The notes: generated from the sequence alone by a model not told the origin. A stretch of DNA of 64,000 bases from Hydrogenovibrio sp. JE_KL2 (GCF_009296185.1 NZ_WBJR01000002.1:248001-312000); one strand, 5' to 3'; positions 1 through 9,030 are shown, counted from the stretch's first letter. Numbers and translations are program-made.

Positions 1-310
1 AGGGATCGGTGCCATCCTCAAACAACACATAAACATAAGAGTCACCGAAAAACGAATAGCCACGAACCGCTTTGGTTTTGGGAACGGACATCATCAGCTT
101 GGAAATCGGATAGGTGACCTGATCTTCCACCACCTGCGGCGTTTGCCCCGCATAAGGTGTTTTGACGATGACTTGTACATCTGACAAATCAGGAATCGCA
201 TCCAGCGGTGTTTTTTGAAATGCCACCCAGCCGGTGATGGCGACTGCGACACTCAACAACAGGATCAGCACCCGATTTTGAATCGAGTAGGCAATTATTT
301 TATTAATCAT
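1..310 (-). CDS. cusA: CusA/CzcA-type heavy-metal RND efflux pump, N-terminal fragment
   Basis: Inner-membrane proton-driven RND pump that exports metal ions through a CusCBA-type tripartite complex. Only the first 103 residues are in the window; the gene continues past base 1. Visible are the N-terminal membrane helix (about residues 12-30) and the typical porter-domain opening [20 protein letters not shown] followed by a VEDQVTYPI segment, both hallmarks of the heavy-metal RND subfamily. It starts at ATG 310, only 12 bp after the stop of the adaptor gene, so it is the last visible member of a minus-strand operon. Copper or silver is the likely substrate because of the partner proteins, but CzcA-type specificity (Co/Zn/Cd) cannot be excluded from this fragment. 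Confidence 0.9.
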   Translation of the reverse strand, partial: MINKIIAYSIQNRVLILLLSVAVAITGWVAFQKTPLDAIPDLSDVQVIVKTPYAGQTPQVVEDQVTYPISKLMMSVPKTKAVRGYSFFGDSYVYVLFEDGTDP

Positions 311-322
311 AACCCCTCCCGA

Positions 323-1639
323 TTAATGTTGATGGTCAGTGTGTGCCGATTTCTCGGACGCACTGCTGGTCGACATCAATTTTCTGAGGTTGCTTTGAAT
401 CTGGCTTTCGGAATCCAACAGGAACTGACCTGAAACCACAATACGGTCGCCTTCATCCAATCCGGAGTAGATTTCGACAATACCTTGCGTTTCCATCCCC
501 GTGACGACTTTCACCACTTGGAATTCGCCGTTATCCAGCGCTTTCACCACGCGTTTTTCATGACCATCGTCAATCACAGCACTCAACGGAATCGCCAAGG
601 TATTACGTTTCGGTCCACCGTAAATCGCCACATTGACGAACATATTCGGCTTAAGTGCCAAGTCCTTGTTTTCCACAGGAAGACGGACTTTCAAGGCTTG
701 CGAAGCTACATCCGTCACCGGGTAGATATAATCAATCACACTTTCCCATTTTCGGCTCGGGTAAGCGTCGGTCGAAATATCCGCCGTCAGCCCATCTTTA
801 ATCCAACTTTGTTGTAGTGGCATAACTTCGGCTTCCACCCAAACACTCGACAAGTCCGCGACACTCATCAACTCGGTTTGCGGTTGTACATACATGCCGT
901 CCTGCACAATAAGGCTTGAGACCACGCCATCCTGCGGCGCATAAATCGGTACCTGATTGATGGTTTTTCCGGTTTTTTCGATTTGTCGGATGACGGAATT
1001 ATCCAACCCTAAGAGCGATAAACGAATTTCAGCGGACTGCACCAACGAGTCAGCGGATCGTCCAATACGTTTACGATTCTGCACCGCCAGCAGCAAATCC
1101 TGCTCGGCAGAGACGATTTCCGGTGAATAGATGCGGTAAAGCAACTGACCTTTCTTGATGCTTTCGCCATTGCTTCGTACCGCCAAGTCGCTAATCCAAC
1201 CTGATGCTCTTGGGTGAATATGCACCGCTTTGCTTTCATCCGCCACGACTTTCCCGAATGTCGGAATATATTTCCAAAGCGTGGTTTTCTGCACTTTGGT
1301 GGTTCGGATGGCGAACCCTTGCTTGGTACCGGAAGCACCACCTTGCCCAACAGAAATCTTGGGCGTTTCTTCAGAGGCCTTGAAGGCTTGTTTCACCAAT
1401 GTCATGCCACAAATAGGGCAAGTACCAGGATGGTCACGCACAATCTGCGGATGCATCGGGCAAACATATTTATAAAGAATCTTGTCATCGCCTTTACTTG
1501 GCGATAGCGTCATGAGTTTTTTGCCATCGGCAGTAGCATCCGCTGACTTAGAAACCGCTGTATCAGCTAGGGCCAATGCCGGTACACCGCTCATTACCGC
1601 GGCAATCATGCCGGAAAGAAATTGTCTACGAGTTTTCAT
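323..1639 (-). CDS. cusB: CusB-type periplasmic adaptor of a metal RND pump with N-terminal heavy-metal-binding domain
   Basis: Membrane-fusion (HlyD/CusB) subunit linking the RND pump to an outer-membrane channel. The start is placed at 1639: an AGGTGG ribosome site lies just upstream and the protein then begins with a twin-arginine-like signal (TRRQFLSG, residues 3-10) ending near ALALA. Residues 56-83 form a small metal-binding domain with C60-P-M-H63 and C74-P-I-C77-G-M. The barrel-sandwich and beta-barrel parts follow, and the C-terminus is His-rich (HTDHQH), 438 aa in all. A Tat-like signal on an RND adaptor is unusual, since most use Sec. It sits between a His/Met-rich small protein and cusA, which supports copper/silver efflux. 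Confidence 0.88.
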   Translation of the reverse strand: MKTRRQFLSGMIAAVMSGVPALALADTAVSKSADATADGKKLMTLSPSKGDDKILYKYVCPMHPQIVRDHPGTCPICGMTLVKQAFKASEETPKISVGQGGASGTKQGFAIRTTKVQKTTLWKYIPTFGKVVADESKAVHIHPRASGWISDLAVRSNGESIKKGQLLYRIYSPEIVSAEQDLLLAVQNRKRIGRSADSLVQSAEIRLSLLGLDNSVIRQIEKTGKTINQVPIYAPQDGVVSSLIVQDGMYVQPQTELMSVADLSSVWVEAEVMPLQQSWIKDGLTADISTDAYPSRKWESVIDYIYPVTDVASQALKVRLPVENKDLALKPNMFVNVAIYGGPKRNTLAIPLSAVIDDGHEKRVVKALDNGEFQVVKVVTGMETQGIVEIYSGLDEGDRIVVSGQFLLDSESQIQSNLRKLMSTSSASEKSAHTDHQH

Positions 1640-1741
1640 AGAATCCACCTTTTTTCGAGACAGCATCCCGAAAATTAAAATTGATTGAACACACGCACAG
1701 TGAACAGCCATTCAGCGTTCAACAGGCGCAAGGAAGCACAA

Positions 1742-2173
1742 TCAGGTAGATTTTGGAGGGCGGATAGTTTTGCTGGTAGGCGCAACCGGTAGGGTGGTTT
1801 GCAAGGTGAAAACCGGCATCTCAGATGGCACGGCAAAATGGAATTCCTGCATGACTAAATCAGCGACAGGATAGATAACATGACAGGTATCCATATCGTA
1901 GTCACAAGGGCCATGACAATAAGGACAATAGTGCGCATAAGACATTTTCGGCATATCCTGCTGCTGCAAGGAGGTCATGTGCATATGATGGCAAGGCATC
2001 GTCATATCGCCCATCACCATGCCTTGGTGATGCATACCATGTTGCATTGAAGACATTGAAGCTTGAGCACTCTGACCGCTTTCAGGCAAAGGGATAGCCG
2101 CCGCCCAATGAGAATACAAGGCGGAGAACAGCACCATATAGGCCATGAAATAATGTCTAAGTCGCTTTTTCAT
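1742..2173 (-). CDS. His/Met/Cys-rich putative periplasmic metal-binding protein
   Basis: No family recognised with confidence. 143 aa with a basic N-terminus and one hydrophobic segment ending near WAAA, which looks like a Sec signal peptide. The mature part carries a dense His/Met cluster (HGMHHQGMVMGDM, then CHHMHM) and a four-Cys patch with HYCPYCHGPCDYD. Such clusters bind Cu(I)/Ag(I) or related soft metals. It is the first gene of the minus-strand cusBA operon, about 100 bp ahead of cusB, so a metallochaperone or metal buffer for the pump is a reasonable inference. A DUF2946-type assignment is possible but was not demonstrated. Confidence 0.6.
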   Translation of the reverse strand: MKKRLRHYFMAYMVLFSALYSHWAAAIPLPESGQSAQASMSSMQHGMHHQGMVMGDMTMPCHHMHMTSLQQQDMPKMSYAHYCPYCHGPCDYDMDTCHVIYPVADLVMQEFHFAVPSEMPVFTLQTTLPVAPTSKTIRPPKST

Positions 2174-2249
2174 AGGCTCGATTTTAAGAGAACGCTTATA
2201 TTTTGCAATTAAAAATAAACCACTAACCCATTGAATTTTTTAATAACAA

Positions 2250-2264
2250 AAATGATTCTCATTT
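2250..2264. promoter_or_regulatory. Fur-like palindrome between divergent metal genes
   Basis: AAATGATTCTCATTT is a perfect 6-3-6 palindrome and resembles the core of Fur/Zur-type operators (AATGATTCTCATT). It lies in the 116-155 bp gap between the divergent cus operon and the metal permease, where one site could control both directions. The binding protein is an inference. Confidence 0.5.
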
Positions 2265-2328
2265 GTTGTTTTGATTTTAGAAGCGTAAAATGCAACCTAA
2301 TTTCTTAACTCGTTCTTACAGGTGCTTC

Positions 2329-3501
2329 ATGTTGATTTCTTTCTGGCAAAATCTTTGGCAAACGCTTTCCATTGCTGCACCTTGGCTGATTTTCGGTTTA
2401 TTCATTGCGGGCATCATCAAAGCAAAAGTGTCGAACAAATGGGTGGCAAAACACTTGTCCGGCGAAGGGGCAACCCCTGTCATCAAAGGCGCCTTGATTG
2501 GTGCGCCTTTGCCATTATGTTCTTGTTCGGTTATTCCGGTCGCTACCCAATTACACCGTTCGGGAGCCTCCAAAGGTGCGACTGCCGCCTTTCTGGTCTC
2601 TACGCCAGAAACAGGCGTGGATTCCATCTCTTTAAGTTATGCCTTACTTGGCCCCTTTATGGCGGTGGTCAGACCTGTTTCCGCCATAGTTTCTGCCATC
2701 ATTACGGGGCTGAGCATCGGCTGGTTCGCCAAGCGCGATGCCGATACCCAAAGCACTGGAACGGATACGCAAGCGTCTCAGCCAACTAAAGCAGGTTGTT
2801 GTTCACATAAAGCACCTGAAGCACACAAACCTGCATCAAACACCACGGCAAGCTGTTGCTCAAGTAGCACCAAGGAAACGGACAAAAAAGAAACCCCTTG
2901 CTGCTCGCAAGAACAGGAAACCAGCAGTTGTTGTGGTACGTCAAAACCTGACGATTCGACGAAAATGACGGTTTTGCAAGGGGTACATTACGCCTTTACC
3001 CAAATGCTGGACGACATGAAGAAATGGCTGTTGATCGGTCTGGTTTTGTCTGCCTTGGTAATGACTTTTATTCCCAATGACTTCTTATTGCGGTACCAAA
3101 ACACTTGGTGGATTTATCCACTGGTGTTCGTTGCCAGTTTCCCGGTGTATATCTGTGCTTCGGCGTCAACGCCGGTGGCAGCGGGCTTAATGTTGGCTGG
3201 ATTATCCCCGGGCGCAGCATTGATTTTCATGTTGGCAGGCCCCTCCACCAATATCGCGACCTTAGGCATCCTAAAGCAAGAATTGGGTAGCCAAGCCATG
3301 AAACTTTACGTGGCGACGCTTGCCGTCAGCAGTATTGCACTGGGTGTTATTGTGGATTGGATTGCGCGCGACTGGCATTTGGATTTCCATCAACAACTGA
3401 TGCACAGCCATGAATTTCTGCCAGGTTGGGTCGGTGCGATCAGTGTGGTGATTTTGTTCGCCTTTGGGGTTCAATCAATCCGTAACAAAATCCTACGCTA
3501 A
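2329..3501 (+). CDS. SO_0444-type Cu/Zn efflux permease (DUF318/ArsP_1 family) with Cys-pair loop
   Basis: Polytopic inner-membrane permease of the DUF318 family. The internal ATG at 2329 (390 aa) is preferred to 2290: an AGGTG sits just before it and the protein then begins MLISFWQNLWQTL, typical of the family. Residues 60-70 carry the conserved PLPLCSCSVIP membrane motif, with Cys 64 and 66 plausible in metal or arsenical handling. Between the two membrane halves is a hydrophilic loop with four Cys-Cys pairs (157-158, 176-177, 191-192, 201-202) and nearby His, a likely metal-binding region. The stop overlaps the next start by one base (TAATG), implying translational coupling. The substrate is probably Cu or Zn; organoarsenicals are an alternative. 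Confidence 0.8.
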   Translation: MLISFWQNLWQTLSIAAPWLIFGLFIAGIIKAKVSNKWVAKHLSGEGATPVIKGALIGAPLPLCSCSVIPVATQLHRSGASKGATAAFLVSTPETGVDSISLSYALLGPFMAVVRPVSAIVSAIITGLSIGWFAKRDADTQSTGTDTQASQPTKAGCCSHKAPEAHKPASNTTASCCSSSTKETDKKETPCCSQEQETSSCCGTSKPDDSTKMTVLQGVHYAFTQMLDDMKKWLLIGLVLSALVMTFIPNDFLLRYQNTWWIYPLVFVASFPVYICASASTPVAAGLMLAGLSPGAALIFMLAGPSTNIATLGILKQELGSQAMKLYVATLAVSSIALGVIVDWIARDWHLDFHQQLMHSHEFLPGWVGAISVVILFAFGVQSIRNKILR

Positions 3502-4253
3502 TGCCTGAACTCTCGCTGGAGTTGCTCTCCTTTTTATTCGCTATCGCTTTACTGGCAGGGATGATCGATACCCTAGCCGGCGGCGGTGGCTTGCTGACCC
3601 TGCCTGCACTAATTGTCAGCGGCTTACCGCCATTGGCCGCGCTTGCCACCAACAAACTCCAAGCCTCAATGGGAACCGCCACCGCAACTTATATGATGCT
3701 CAAGCACAAACGCGTGGCATGGCAACAAATAAAACCTTTGATGCTGGCGGCTTTTATCGGTTCTGTCATCGGCACCCTCATCATCCAATTTCTCGATACA
3801 CAATTCCTGTCTTGGTTGATCCCGGTGGTGCTGTTTGTCATCGCCATGTACTTTGTGTTCGCCAAGACGCCACATGAGCCGGACAGACCGCATAAAGTCA
3901 CTGACAACACCTACCGACGATTCGTACTCCCGGTGATTGGCGCTTATGACGGTATGTTCGGCCCAGGCACCGGATCTTTCTTCGGTTTGGCAGGCGTGTC
4001 TTTAAAAGGGCAAGGGTTACTTGAGGCAACCGCCACCGCAAAAACGCTGAATTTCGCCACCAATATCGCTTCATTGATCGTGTTTATCTTTGCCGGACAT
4101 ATCGCGTGGCTACTGGGTGCGGTGATGATGTTGGGACAGGTTATCGGCGCATGGCTGGGCTCGCATTTTCTGTTTCGCGTCAATCCTACCCACTTGCGTT
4201 ATCTGGTGGCGTTGATGTGTTTGGCAATGTTGGCGAAATATCTACTGCAGTAA
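3501..4253 (+). CDS. TauE/SafE (YfcA-like) membrane permease
   Basis: Putative inner-membrane exporter of the TauE/SafE family, whose members move sulfite, sulfoacetate or related organic anions. 250 aa, strongly hydrophobic, with the two internal repeats usual for the family: the first holds MIDTLAGGGGLLTLPAL and TNKLQA, the second AYDGMFGPGTGSFF and KTLNFATN. The start codon overlaps the stop of the preceding metal permease by one base, so the two are probably made together. The specific substrate is unknown. Pairing with a metal permease is unusual and may mean that it serves metal or thiol homeostasis rather than sulfonate use. Confidence 0.8.
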   Translation: MPELSLELLSFLFAIALLAGMIDTLAGGGGLLTLPALIVSGLPPLAALATNKLQASMGTATATYMMLKHKRVAWQQIKPLMLAAFIGSVIGTLIIQFLDTQFLSWLIPVVLFVIAMYFVFAKTPHEPDRPHKVTDNTYRRFVLPVIGAYDGMFGPGTGSFFGLAGVSLKGQGLLEATATAKTLNFATNIASLIVFIFAGHIAWLLGAVMMLGQVIGAWLGSHFLFRVNPTHLRYLVALMCLAMLAKYLLQ

Positions 4254-4278
4254 TTGACGACAATATTCGACTTTCACC

Positions 4279-4297
4279 CCCCAACCTGGCAGATTTT
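4279..4297 (+). repeat. Dispersed 19-bp motif, copy 1
   Basis: Exact CCCCAACCTGGCAGATTTT, 25 bp after the stop of the TauE/SafE gene and upstream of the porin control region. One of ten intergenic copies, all on the + strand. Confidence 0.9.
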
Positions 4298-4328
4298 CAT
4301 CAAATTGCCAACCCACACTTCAGTCAAC

Positions 4329-4339
4329 TTTGTTTACAA
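4329..4339 (+). promoter_or_regulatory. Candidate activator-binding site upstream of porin
   Basis: TTTGTTTACAA, identical to boxes upstream of the ABC operon and of cynS. It lies about 118 bp before the -24 element, in the usual range for enhancer-type activators. In this copy TGT-N12-ACA spacing can also be read. Confidence 0.5.
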
Positions 4340-4456
4340 ATACAAACAAATTGTTAACAAAACACAACATCTAACCACTTGATTTAGCTTAATTTTTAAG
4401 GTTTTTTATTGCCGTTATAAAGCTAGTTTATTGATTCTATTCAGGTTTCCTAATAT

Positions 4457-4472
4457 TGGCGCGACGAATGCG
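4457..4472 (+). promoter_or_regulatory. Sigma-54 (-24/-12) promoter of the porin gene
   Basis: TGGCGC-GACGA-ATGCG places GG and GC with the 10-bp gap needed by sigma-54. The start codon lies about 30 bp downstream, leaving room for a short leader with AGGAG. The third base pair of the -24 element is less typical (TGGCGC rather than TGGCAC). Confidence 0.6.
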
Positions 4473-4502
4473 AAAAGAAAAGTCGCAACATAGGAGACAG
4501 TT

Positions 4503-5744
4503 ATGAACAAACACACTTTAGTCAAACACATTCACGCCATCCTGACGGGCTCGGCTGTGGGGTTAGCAACTTTTGGCGCGCAAACCGCCATGGCCGACGA
4601 ATTTACCGATGCACTAACTGGCGGGAAAGCAAACGTAGACATCCGTCTGCGTTATGAAGGCGTCAACCAAAAAGGGAAAGACGATGCTTCCGCCTTTACC
4701 GAAAGAACCCGTGTCGGTTATCAAACCGGCGATTTTAAAGGGTTCACCGGTTTCGTAGAAATGTCTGGAACAGAAGCCATTGGTAACCGAAAAGATTATT
4801 ACGTTGGCGCAGGCCCAGGGGCTGGCGGTGATTCGACTAAAGCGGTTGTTCTAGACCCAACCATTACCGTTCTTAACCAAGCATGGATAGCCTATAAGAT
4901 CGGTAGCACTTCTATCAAGGCCGGTAAGCAACGCATCATTTTTGATACGCGCTTCTTAGGAAATGTCGGCTGGCGTCAAACCGAGCAGGTTTACACAGGG
5001 GTGACGTTAAAAACCGCCATCATTCCAAAAACGATGCTGGACTATGCCTACATCACCGACACGCGTAACCCTATCGGAGTTGACCGCATCATGAAAACTC
5101 ATGCATTGCAGGCGGTTTACAGCGGGATTCCTTTCGGCAAACTGACGGCTTACGCTTACTTGATCGACTACGATCTGGACACTTTGGGCGCTGCGGAAAA
5201 AGACAGCCAAACCACCGGTATTCGATTCGCCGGGAAAACCGGTATCGGCTCAGACATGAAGGCGATTTACCACGCCGAGTACGCAACACAGGGCAAATAT
5301 GCCGACAGCAAAAACATCGGTGGCGACTATATCCGAGCTGAATTAGGACTAGGCTACAAAACGGGTTCTATCGTACTGGGTCAGGAAAAGCTGGGCGGAA
5401 ACGGCACGCATGCCTTCCAAACACCTTTAGGAACGGTACATTTATATAACGGTTGGGCGGATATGTTTATCGGGCCTGCTGGCGGTACCCCTGCTAACGG
5501 TTTGGTAGACACTTACCTTAACCTTTCCGGTAAAGCTCTGGGCATGAAACTTGCGGCGATTTATCACGATTTCAAAGCGGATAAAGGCGGCTCTAAGTAC
5601 GGTACGGAATACGATCTATTGGCGGCTAAAAAATTCGGCAAGGTCTATACCGCGGGCGTTAAATACGCTTCTTTCAGCGCAGATAATTCATCCACTTACA
5701 AAAACACCAACAAACTTTGGGTTTGGGGTGAAATCAAGTTTTAA
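4503..5744 (+). CDS. Outer-membrane porin-like beta-barrel protein (OprD/alginate-export-like)
   Basis: Probable substrate-specific outer-membrane channel. 413 aa: a signal peptide ends near AQTAMA (about residue 31), followed by alternating amphipathic strands such as ANVDIRLRYEGVNQ and AGVKYASFSADN, and the last residue is Phe, as in outer-membrane barrels. The segment WIAYKIGSTSIKAGKQRI is typical of porins that resemble OprD or the alginate-export family. It has its own sigma-54 promoter and an activator box shared with the downstream ABC importer, so it probably lets that importer's substrate into the periplasm. It is followed by a strong terminator, so it is transcribed separately. The exact family is uncertain. 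Confidence 0.72.
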   Translation: MNKHTLVKHIHAILTGSAVGLATFGAQTAMADEFTDALTGGKANVDIRLRYEGVNQKGKDDASAFTERTRVGYQTGDFKGFTGFVEMSGTEAIGNRKDYYVGAGPGAGGDSTKAVVLDPTITVLNQAWIAYKIGSTSIKAGKQRIIFDTRFLGNVGWRQTEQVYTGVTLKTAIIPKTMLDYAYITDTRNPIGVDRIMKTHALQAVYSGIPFGKLTAYAYLIDYDLDTLGAAEKDSQTTGIRFAGKTGIGSDMKAIYHAEYATQGKYADSKNIGGDYIRAELGLGYKTGSIVLGQEKLGGNGTHAFQTPLGTVHLYNGWADMFIGPAGGTPANGLVDTYLNLSGKALGMKLAAIYHDFKADKGGSKYGTEYDLLAAKKFGKVYTAGVKYASFSADNSSTYKNTNKLWVWGEIKF

Positions 5745-5769
5745 CAGTTAACCATACCAATGAAGTCTT

Positions 5770-5794
5770 GCCCGCTTAATGCGGGCTTTTTTTT
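5770..5794 (+). terminator. Rho-independent terminator after porin
   Basis: GCCCGC-TTAAT-GCGGGC hairpin followed by eight T residues, 25 bp after the porin stop. Confidence 0.9.
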
Positions 5795-5916
5795 GCCTCA
5801 ATCAAAAACAGGCAAAAAGCAGGTGCCACCGCTGATTAATAAGACAAACAAAACCGCTTTTGGCGAAATTCGCCAGTCTGCACCAAAACCTTACAATTAC
5901 TAACAAATTGTGCAAC

Positions 5917-5927
5917 TTTGTTTACAA
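5917..5927 (+). promoter_or_regulatory. Candidate activator-binding site upstream of ABC operon
   Basis: TTTGTTTACAA, preceded by AAC exactly as at the porin copy. It lies about 74 bp before the -24 element. Nearby TGT-N12-ACA arrangements (for example near 5932) add possible half-sites. Confidence 0.5.
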
Positions 5928-6000
5928 AAACTGTCTACAGAATGTAACAAAAAACGATAAATTTCACTTATGTCTTTGATTTAAAAGAACAAATAATAGC

Positions 6001-6016
6001 TGGCATCTCCTAAGCT
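6001..6016 (+). promoter_or_regulatory. Sigma-54 promoter of the ABC importer operon
   Basis: TGGCAT-CTCCT-AAGCT has the invariant GG and GC at the correct spacing, with start ATG about 43 bp downstream. It is the only recognisable promoter in the 264-bp gap after the porin terminator. Confidence 0.65.
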
Positions 6017-6058
6017 AAATAGATATTAAATAAAATTCATTTATGGAACACATTAAAT

Positions 6059-6850
6059 ATGACGACACATTCTTCAAGCGTTTGGATAGCAGAACTATCC
6101 CACAGTTACAAAAAGCAAGCTCCTCAGGTTTTGACCAATATCAACCTGAGTATTCCTAAAGGTCAGCTAACTGCGATGATCGGTCGAAGCGGTTGCGGTA
6201 AGTCTACTTTGCTGCAAATGATTGCCGGCCTACTGTTGCCATCGGACGGTGCGGTTCGCATCGGTGGTAAGACCGTGGTTAAACCCAGTGCGAAATGGAA
6301 CATGATGTTTCAAAAACCTTCGCTTTATCCCTGGATGAGCGTTCGTGAAAACGCAGCGTTAGGATTGGTTTTCGCTGGCACTTACAAACAAAAACAAGAT
6401 CGAGTAGATGAGTTGTTGGACATGGTCGGTTTGTCTGAGCACAAAGACAAGAACGTACAACAGCTTTCCGGTGGTCAACAACAACGTGTTGCCCTCGCTC
6501 GCTCTTTGGCGACAGAGCCGGAAATCCTGCTGTTGGACGAACCATTTTCGGCATTGGACGCTTTTACCCGTACCGCCCTACAAACCGAAGTAGCACAAAT
6601 TTGTCATGAGCAAGGCATCACAATGATTATGGTTACCCATGATATTGAGGAAGCCATCGCCATGGCCGACAAAGTTGTCATCATGAGTCATAACCCAGGG
6701 GAAATCGTCGGAGATCTGGATGTTCCCCTTACTTATCCGAGAGACCGCAGCGCAGCGGATTTTATTGAGTTGAAAGAAACCCTATTCAACCAATTCGAGC
6801 AAATCGACTTAGCCAAACAAAAAGAAATGGCTGAAGTCGCAAATCAATAA
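6059..6850 (+). CDS. ABC importer ATP-binding protein, SsuB/TauB/NrtD family
   Basis: Cytoplasmic ATPase driving a nitrate/sulfonate/taurine-type importer. 263 aa with Walker A GRSGCGKSTLL (about residues 41-51), a Q-loop near MMFQKPSLYPW, the signature LSGGQQQRVALARSLA, Walker B ILLLDEPFSALD and the switch His in MVTHDIEEA. It is the first gene of a three-gene operon with its binding protein and permease. The order (ATPase, binding protein, permease) differs from the common binding protein-first arrangement. An upstream ATG at 6043 is out of frame, so 6059 is kept, though its ribosome-binding site is weak. Cyanate is a tempting substrate because cynS is in the same regulon, but the sequence alone does not show this. 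Confidence 0.85.
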   Translation: MTTHSSSVWIAELSHSYKKQAPQVLTNINLSIPKGQLTAMIGRSGCGKSTLLQMIAGLLLPSDGAVRIGGKTVVKPSAKWNMMFQKPSLYPWMSVRENAALGLVFAGTYKQKQDRVDELLDMVGLSEHKDKNVQQLSGGQQQRVALARSLATEPEILLLDEPFSALDAFTRTALQTEVAQICHEQGITMIMVTHDIEEAIAMADKVVIMSHNPGEIVGDLDVPLTYPRDRSAADFIELKETLFNQFEQIDLAKQKEMAEVANQ

Positions 6851-6870
6851 TTTATTAAGGAGTATTCCCC

Positions 6871-8121
6871 ATGTGTCATTTATGTGAATGGAACGATAAA
6901 GACTCGAATGATTATGTATTCAACCCGGTAAAAGGCCGTCGTGAGTTCATTTTGGACTCTATGGCTGCAGCCGGGGGATTGGCCGCTGCGATGTCTTTGC
7001 CAAACACGGCATTTGCTAATATGGAAATGCCGGAAGACGAAGTAGTCCGTATCGGTTATATCCCGATTACTGACGCCAGTGCACTTTTGGTTGCACACGC
7101 AATGGGCTTTTTCGAAGACGAAGGTCTGAAAGTCGCTAAACCAACTTTGATTCGCGGCTGGTCGCCATTGATTGAAGGGTTTGCTGCCAAGAAATTCAAC
7201 TTGGTTCATTTCCTGAAGCCGATTCCAATTTGGATGCGCTACAACAACAACTTCCCGGTAAAAATCACCGGTTGGGCGCACACCAACGGTTCCGGTGTTG
7301 TGGTCGGTAAACATACCGGCATCGAAGACTTCAAAGGCTTGGCAGGCAAGCAAGTGGCAGTGCCTTACTGGTACTCCATGCACAATATCGTGCTACAGAT
7401 GGCATTGAAAAATGCCGGACTAGAGCCTGTTATTCAAGATCAGACGGATAAGTTGAAACCAAATCAAGTTAACTTACAAATCATGCCGCCACCAGATATG
7501 CCGACCGCTTTGGCTGCAAGAAAAATCGACGCCTATATCGTGGCAGAACCTTTCAATGCTGCCGGTGAAATGTTGGCTGGCGCAAAAATGATTCGCTTTA
7601 CCGGCGACATCTGGGAAAACCATCCTTGTTGTGTTGTTTGTATGCACGAAGAACATACAGAAAAGAAAAAAGAATGGTCACAGAAAGTCATGAATGCCGT
7701 CGTCAGAGGCGCGATGTACGCTCAGGAAAACAAAGAAGAAGTCGCCAAAATGCTCTCACGTGAAGGTAAACGTTACTTGCCGATGAAAGCAAACGTGGTA
7801 TTGAAAGCAATGACTGACTACTCAACAACAGAGTATGCGCATCCAGATGCCATTCACCATCCAGACTGGAAGGTTGGTCGCATTGACTTCAACCCATGGC
7901 CATATCCTTCTGCAACCGAGTTCATTGTGGATCACTTGAAAACAACTTTGGTTGCCGGAGACACCACTTTCCTGCAAAAGCTGGATAGTAAATTTGTAGC
8001 GAAAGACTTGGTGAACTACGAATATGTGAAAAATGCAATGGATAAATTCGATGCTTGGGATAAAGTCGAAGGCGTTAACCCAGCTCATCCAACAACACGT
8101 GAAGAGGTATTTAAACTGTGA
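6871..8121 (+). CDS. Tat-exported NrtA/CmpA-like ABC substrate-binding protein
   Basis: Periplasmic receptor for the importer. 416 aa. Unusually, the N-terminus starts with a Cys pair (MCHLCEWN) and about 20 polar residues before a twin-arginine signal (GRREFILDSM, Arg 23-24), with likely cleavage after AFA near residue 49. The mature protein follows the NrtA/SsuA fold: RIGYIPITDASALLVAHAMG, an FVxFKG-like middle and AARKIDAYIVAEPFNAAG. A second Cys motif (HPCCVVC) lies near residue 250. Family ligands include nitrate, cyanate, bicarbonate, aliphatic sulfonates and pyrimidine precursors. Tat export plus Cys motifs might mean a bound cofactor or metal. Its last four bases overlap the permease start. 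Confidence 0.82.
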   Translation: MCHLCEWNDKDSNDYVFNPVKGRREFILDSMAAAGGLAAAMSLPNTAFANMEMPEDEVVRIGYIPITDASALLVAHAMGFFEDEGLKVAKPTLIRGWSPLIEGFAAKKFNLVHFLKPIPIWMRYNNNFPVKITGWAHTNGSGVVVGKHTGIEDFKGLAGKQVAVPYWYSMHNIVLQMALKNAGLEPVIQDQTDKLKPNQVNLQIMPPPDMPTALAARKIDAYIVAEPFNAAGEMLAGAKMIRFTGDIWENHPCCVVCMHEEHTEKKKEWSQKVMNAVVRGAMYAQENKEEVAKMLSREGKRYLPMKANVVLKAMTDYSTTEYAHPDAIHHPDWKVGRIDFNPWPYPSATEFIVDHLKTTLVAGDTTFLQKLDSKFVAKDLVNYEYVKNAMDKFDAWDKVEGVNPAHPTTREEVFKL

Positions 8122-8954
8122 GTGAAACAACTACAACACCAATGATGGTTTCAGTAGTCAATAAAGCCACGTCGGCTTTCCGGCAGCTACCTGTTTGGGT
8201 GCAGAATGTCAGTTTTTCGACCTTCGGTATGGCGATACTACTGTTGTTATGGTGGCTTGGGGGCATCTGGATCGCCTCCAATCCTGATACGGAATCTTTT
8301 GCCAGTTTTGCACCTGCGCCAGCATTCGAAGCACTTTACGAGCTGGTGGCAAGTGGTGAGATCTGGCAGACCATCTGGTCAAGTTTGTATCGTATCCTTG
8401 TCGGCTTATTCTGGGCGATTATCCTCGGTGTGCCGGTCGGTATTATCATTGGCTATTTCTCTACCATTAGACAAATCGCCAACATGCCATTCCAGCTATT
8501 GCGAATGATCAGTCCATTGGCTTGGATGCCAATCGCAGTATTGGTCTATGCAACTTGGGACAACGCGATCGTCTTCCTAATCACCATCGCTGCGGTGTGG
8601 CCGATTGTTTTCGGTACGGCGCATGGGGTGCAACGTATTGATCCGCTTTGGTTCAAGGTCGCAAAAAACCTTGGCGCAGACGGTTATCAAATGTTGATGC
8701 GCGTCATTATGCCAGCGATTGCTCAAGACGTTTTCGCCGGTATTCGATTAGCAGTAGGGGTTGCCTGGGTTGTATTGGTGCCTGCCGAGTACCTTGGGGT
8801 CACCAGCGGGCTGGGCTATGCCATCAACGATGCGCGTGATACACTTGATTACGCCAAGCTAGCCGCTGTCGTTGTAGTCATCGGTATCATCGGATACATG
8901 CTAGACAGCATCGCGGCAAGGCTCATCAAACTCTACAGCTGGCGCATGGAATAA
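8118..8954 (+). CDS. ABC importer permease, SsuC/TauC/NrtB family
   Basis: Inner-membrane channel of the importer, 278 aa with about six membrane helices. The conserved cytoplasmic coupling loop appears as VAKNLGADGYQMLMRVIMPA, the family's variant of the EAA motif. The start is GTG at 8118, overlapping the binding-protein stop in GTGA, which implies translational coupling. A long N-terminal cytoplasmic lead (about 30 residues) precedes the first helix. It completes a one-permease, one-ATPase, one-receptor importer, presumably functioning as a homodimer. Confidence 0.85.
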   Translation: MSETTTTPMMVSVVNKATSAFRQLPVWVQNVSFSTFGMAILLLLWWLGGIWIASNPDTESFASFAPAPAFEALYELVASGEIWQTIWSSLYRILVGLFWAIILGVPVGIIIGYFSTIRQIANMPFQLLRMISPLAWMPIAVLVYATWDNAIVFLITIAAVWPIVFGTAHGVQRIDPLWFKVAKNLGADGYQMLMRVIMPAIAQDVFAGIRLAVGVAWVVLVPAEYLGVTSGLGYAINDARDTLDYAKLAAVVVVIGIIGYMLDSIAARLIKLYSWRME

Positions 8955-9030
8955 TCATTTGGCAACGTTAGCCAAAACCATAAACTCAACACAACCGGTT
9001 CAATCCAACAGGTTTGCGGCGATATGTCGC

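Noticed and set aside
3413-3430. Further copy of the 19-bp motif in the metal permease gene (CTGCCAGGTTGGGT)
   Set aside because: Only about 14 bases match, in the antisense direction and a different frame from the other coding copies; treated as chance.
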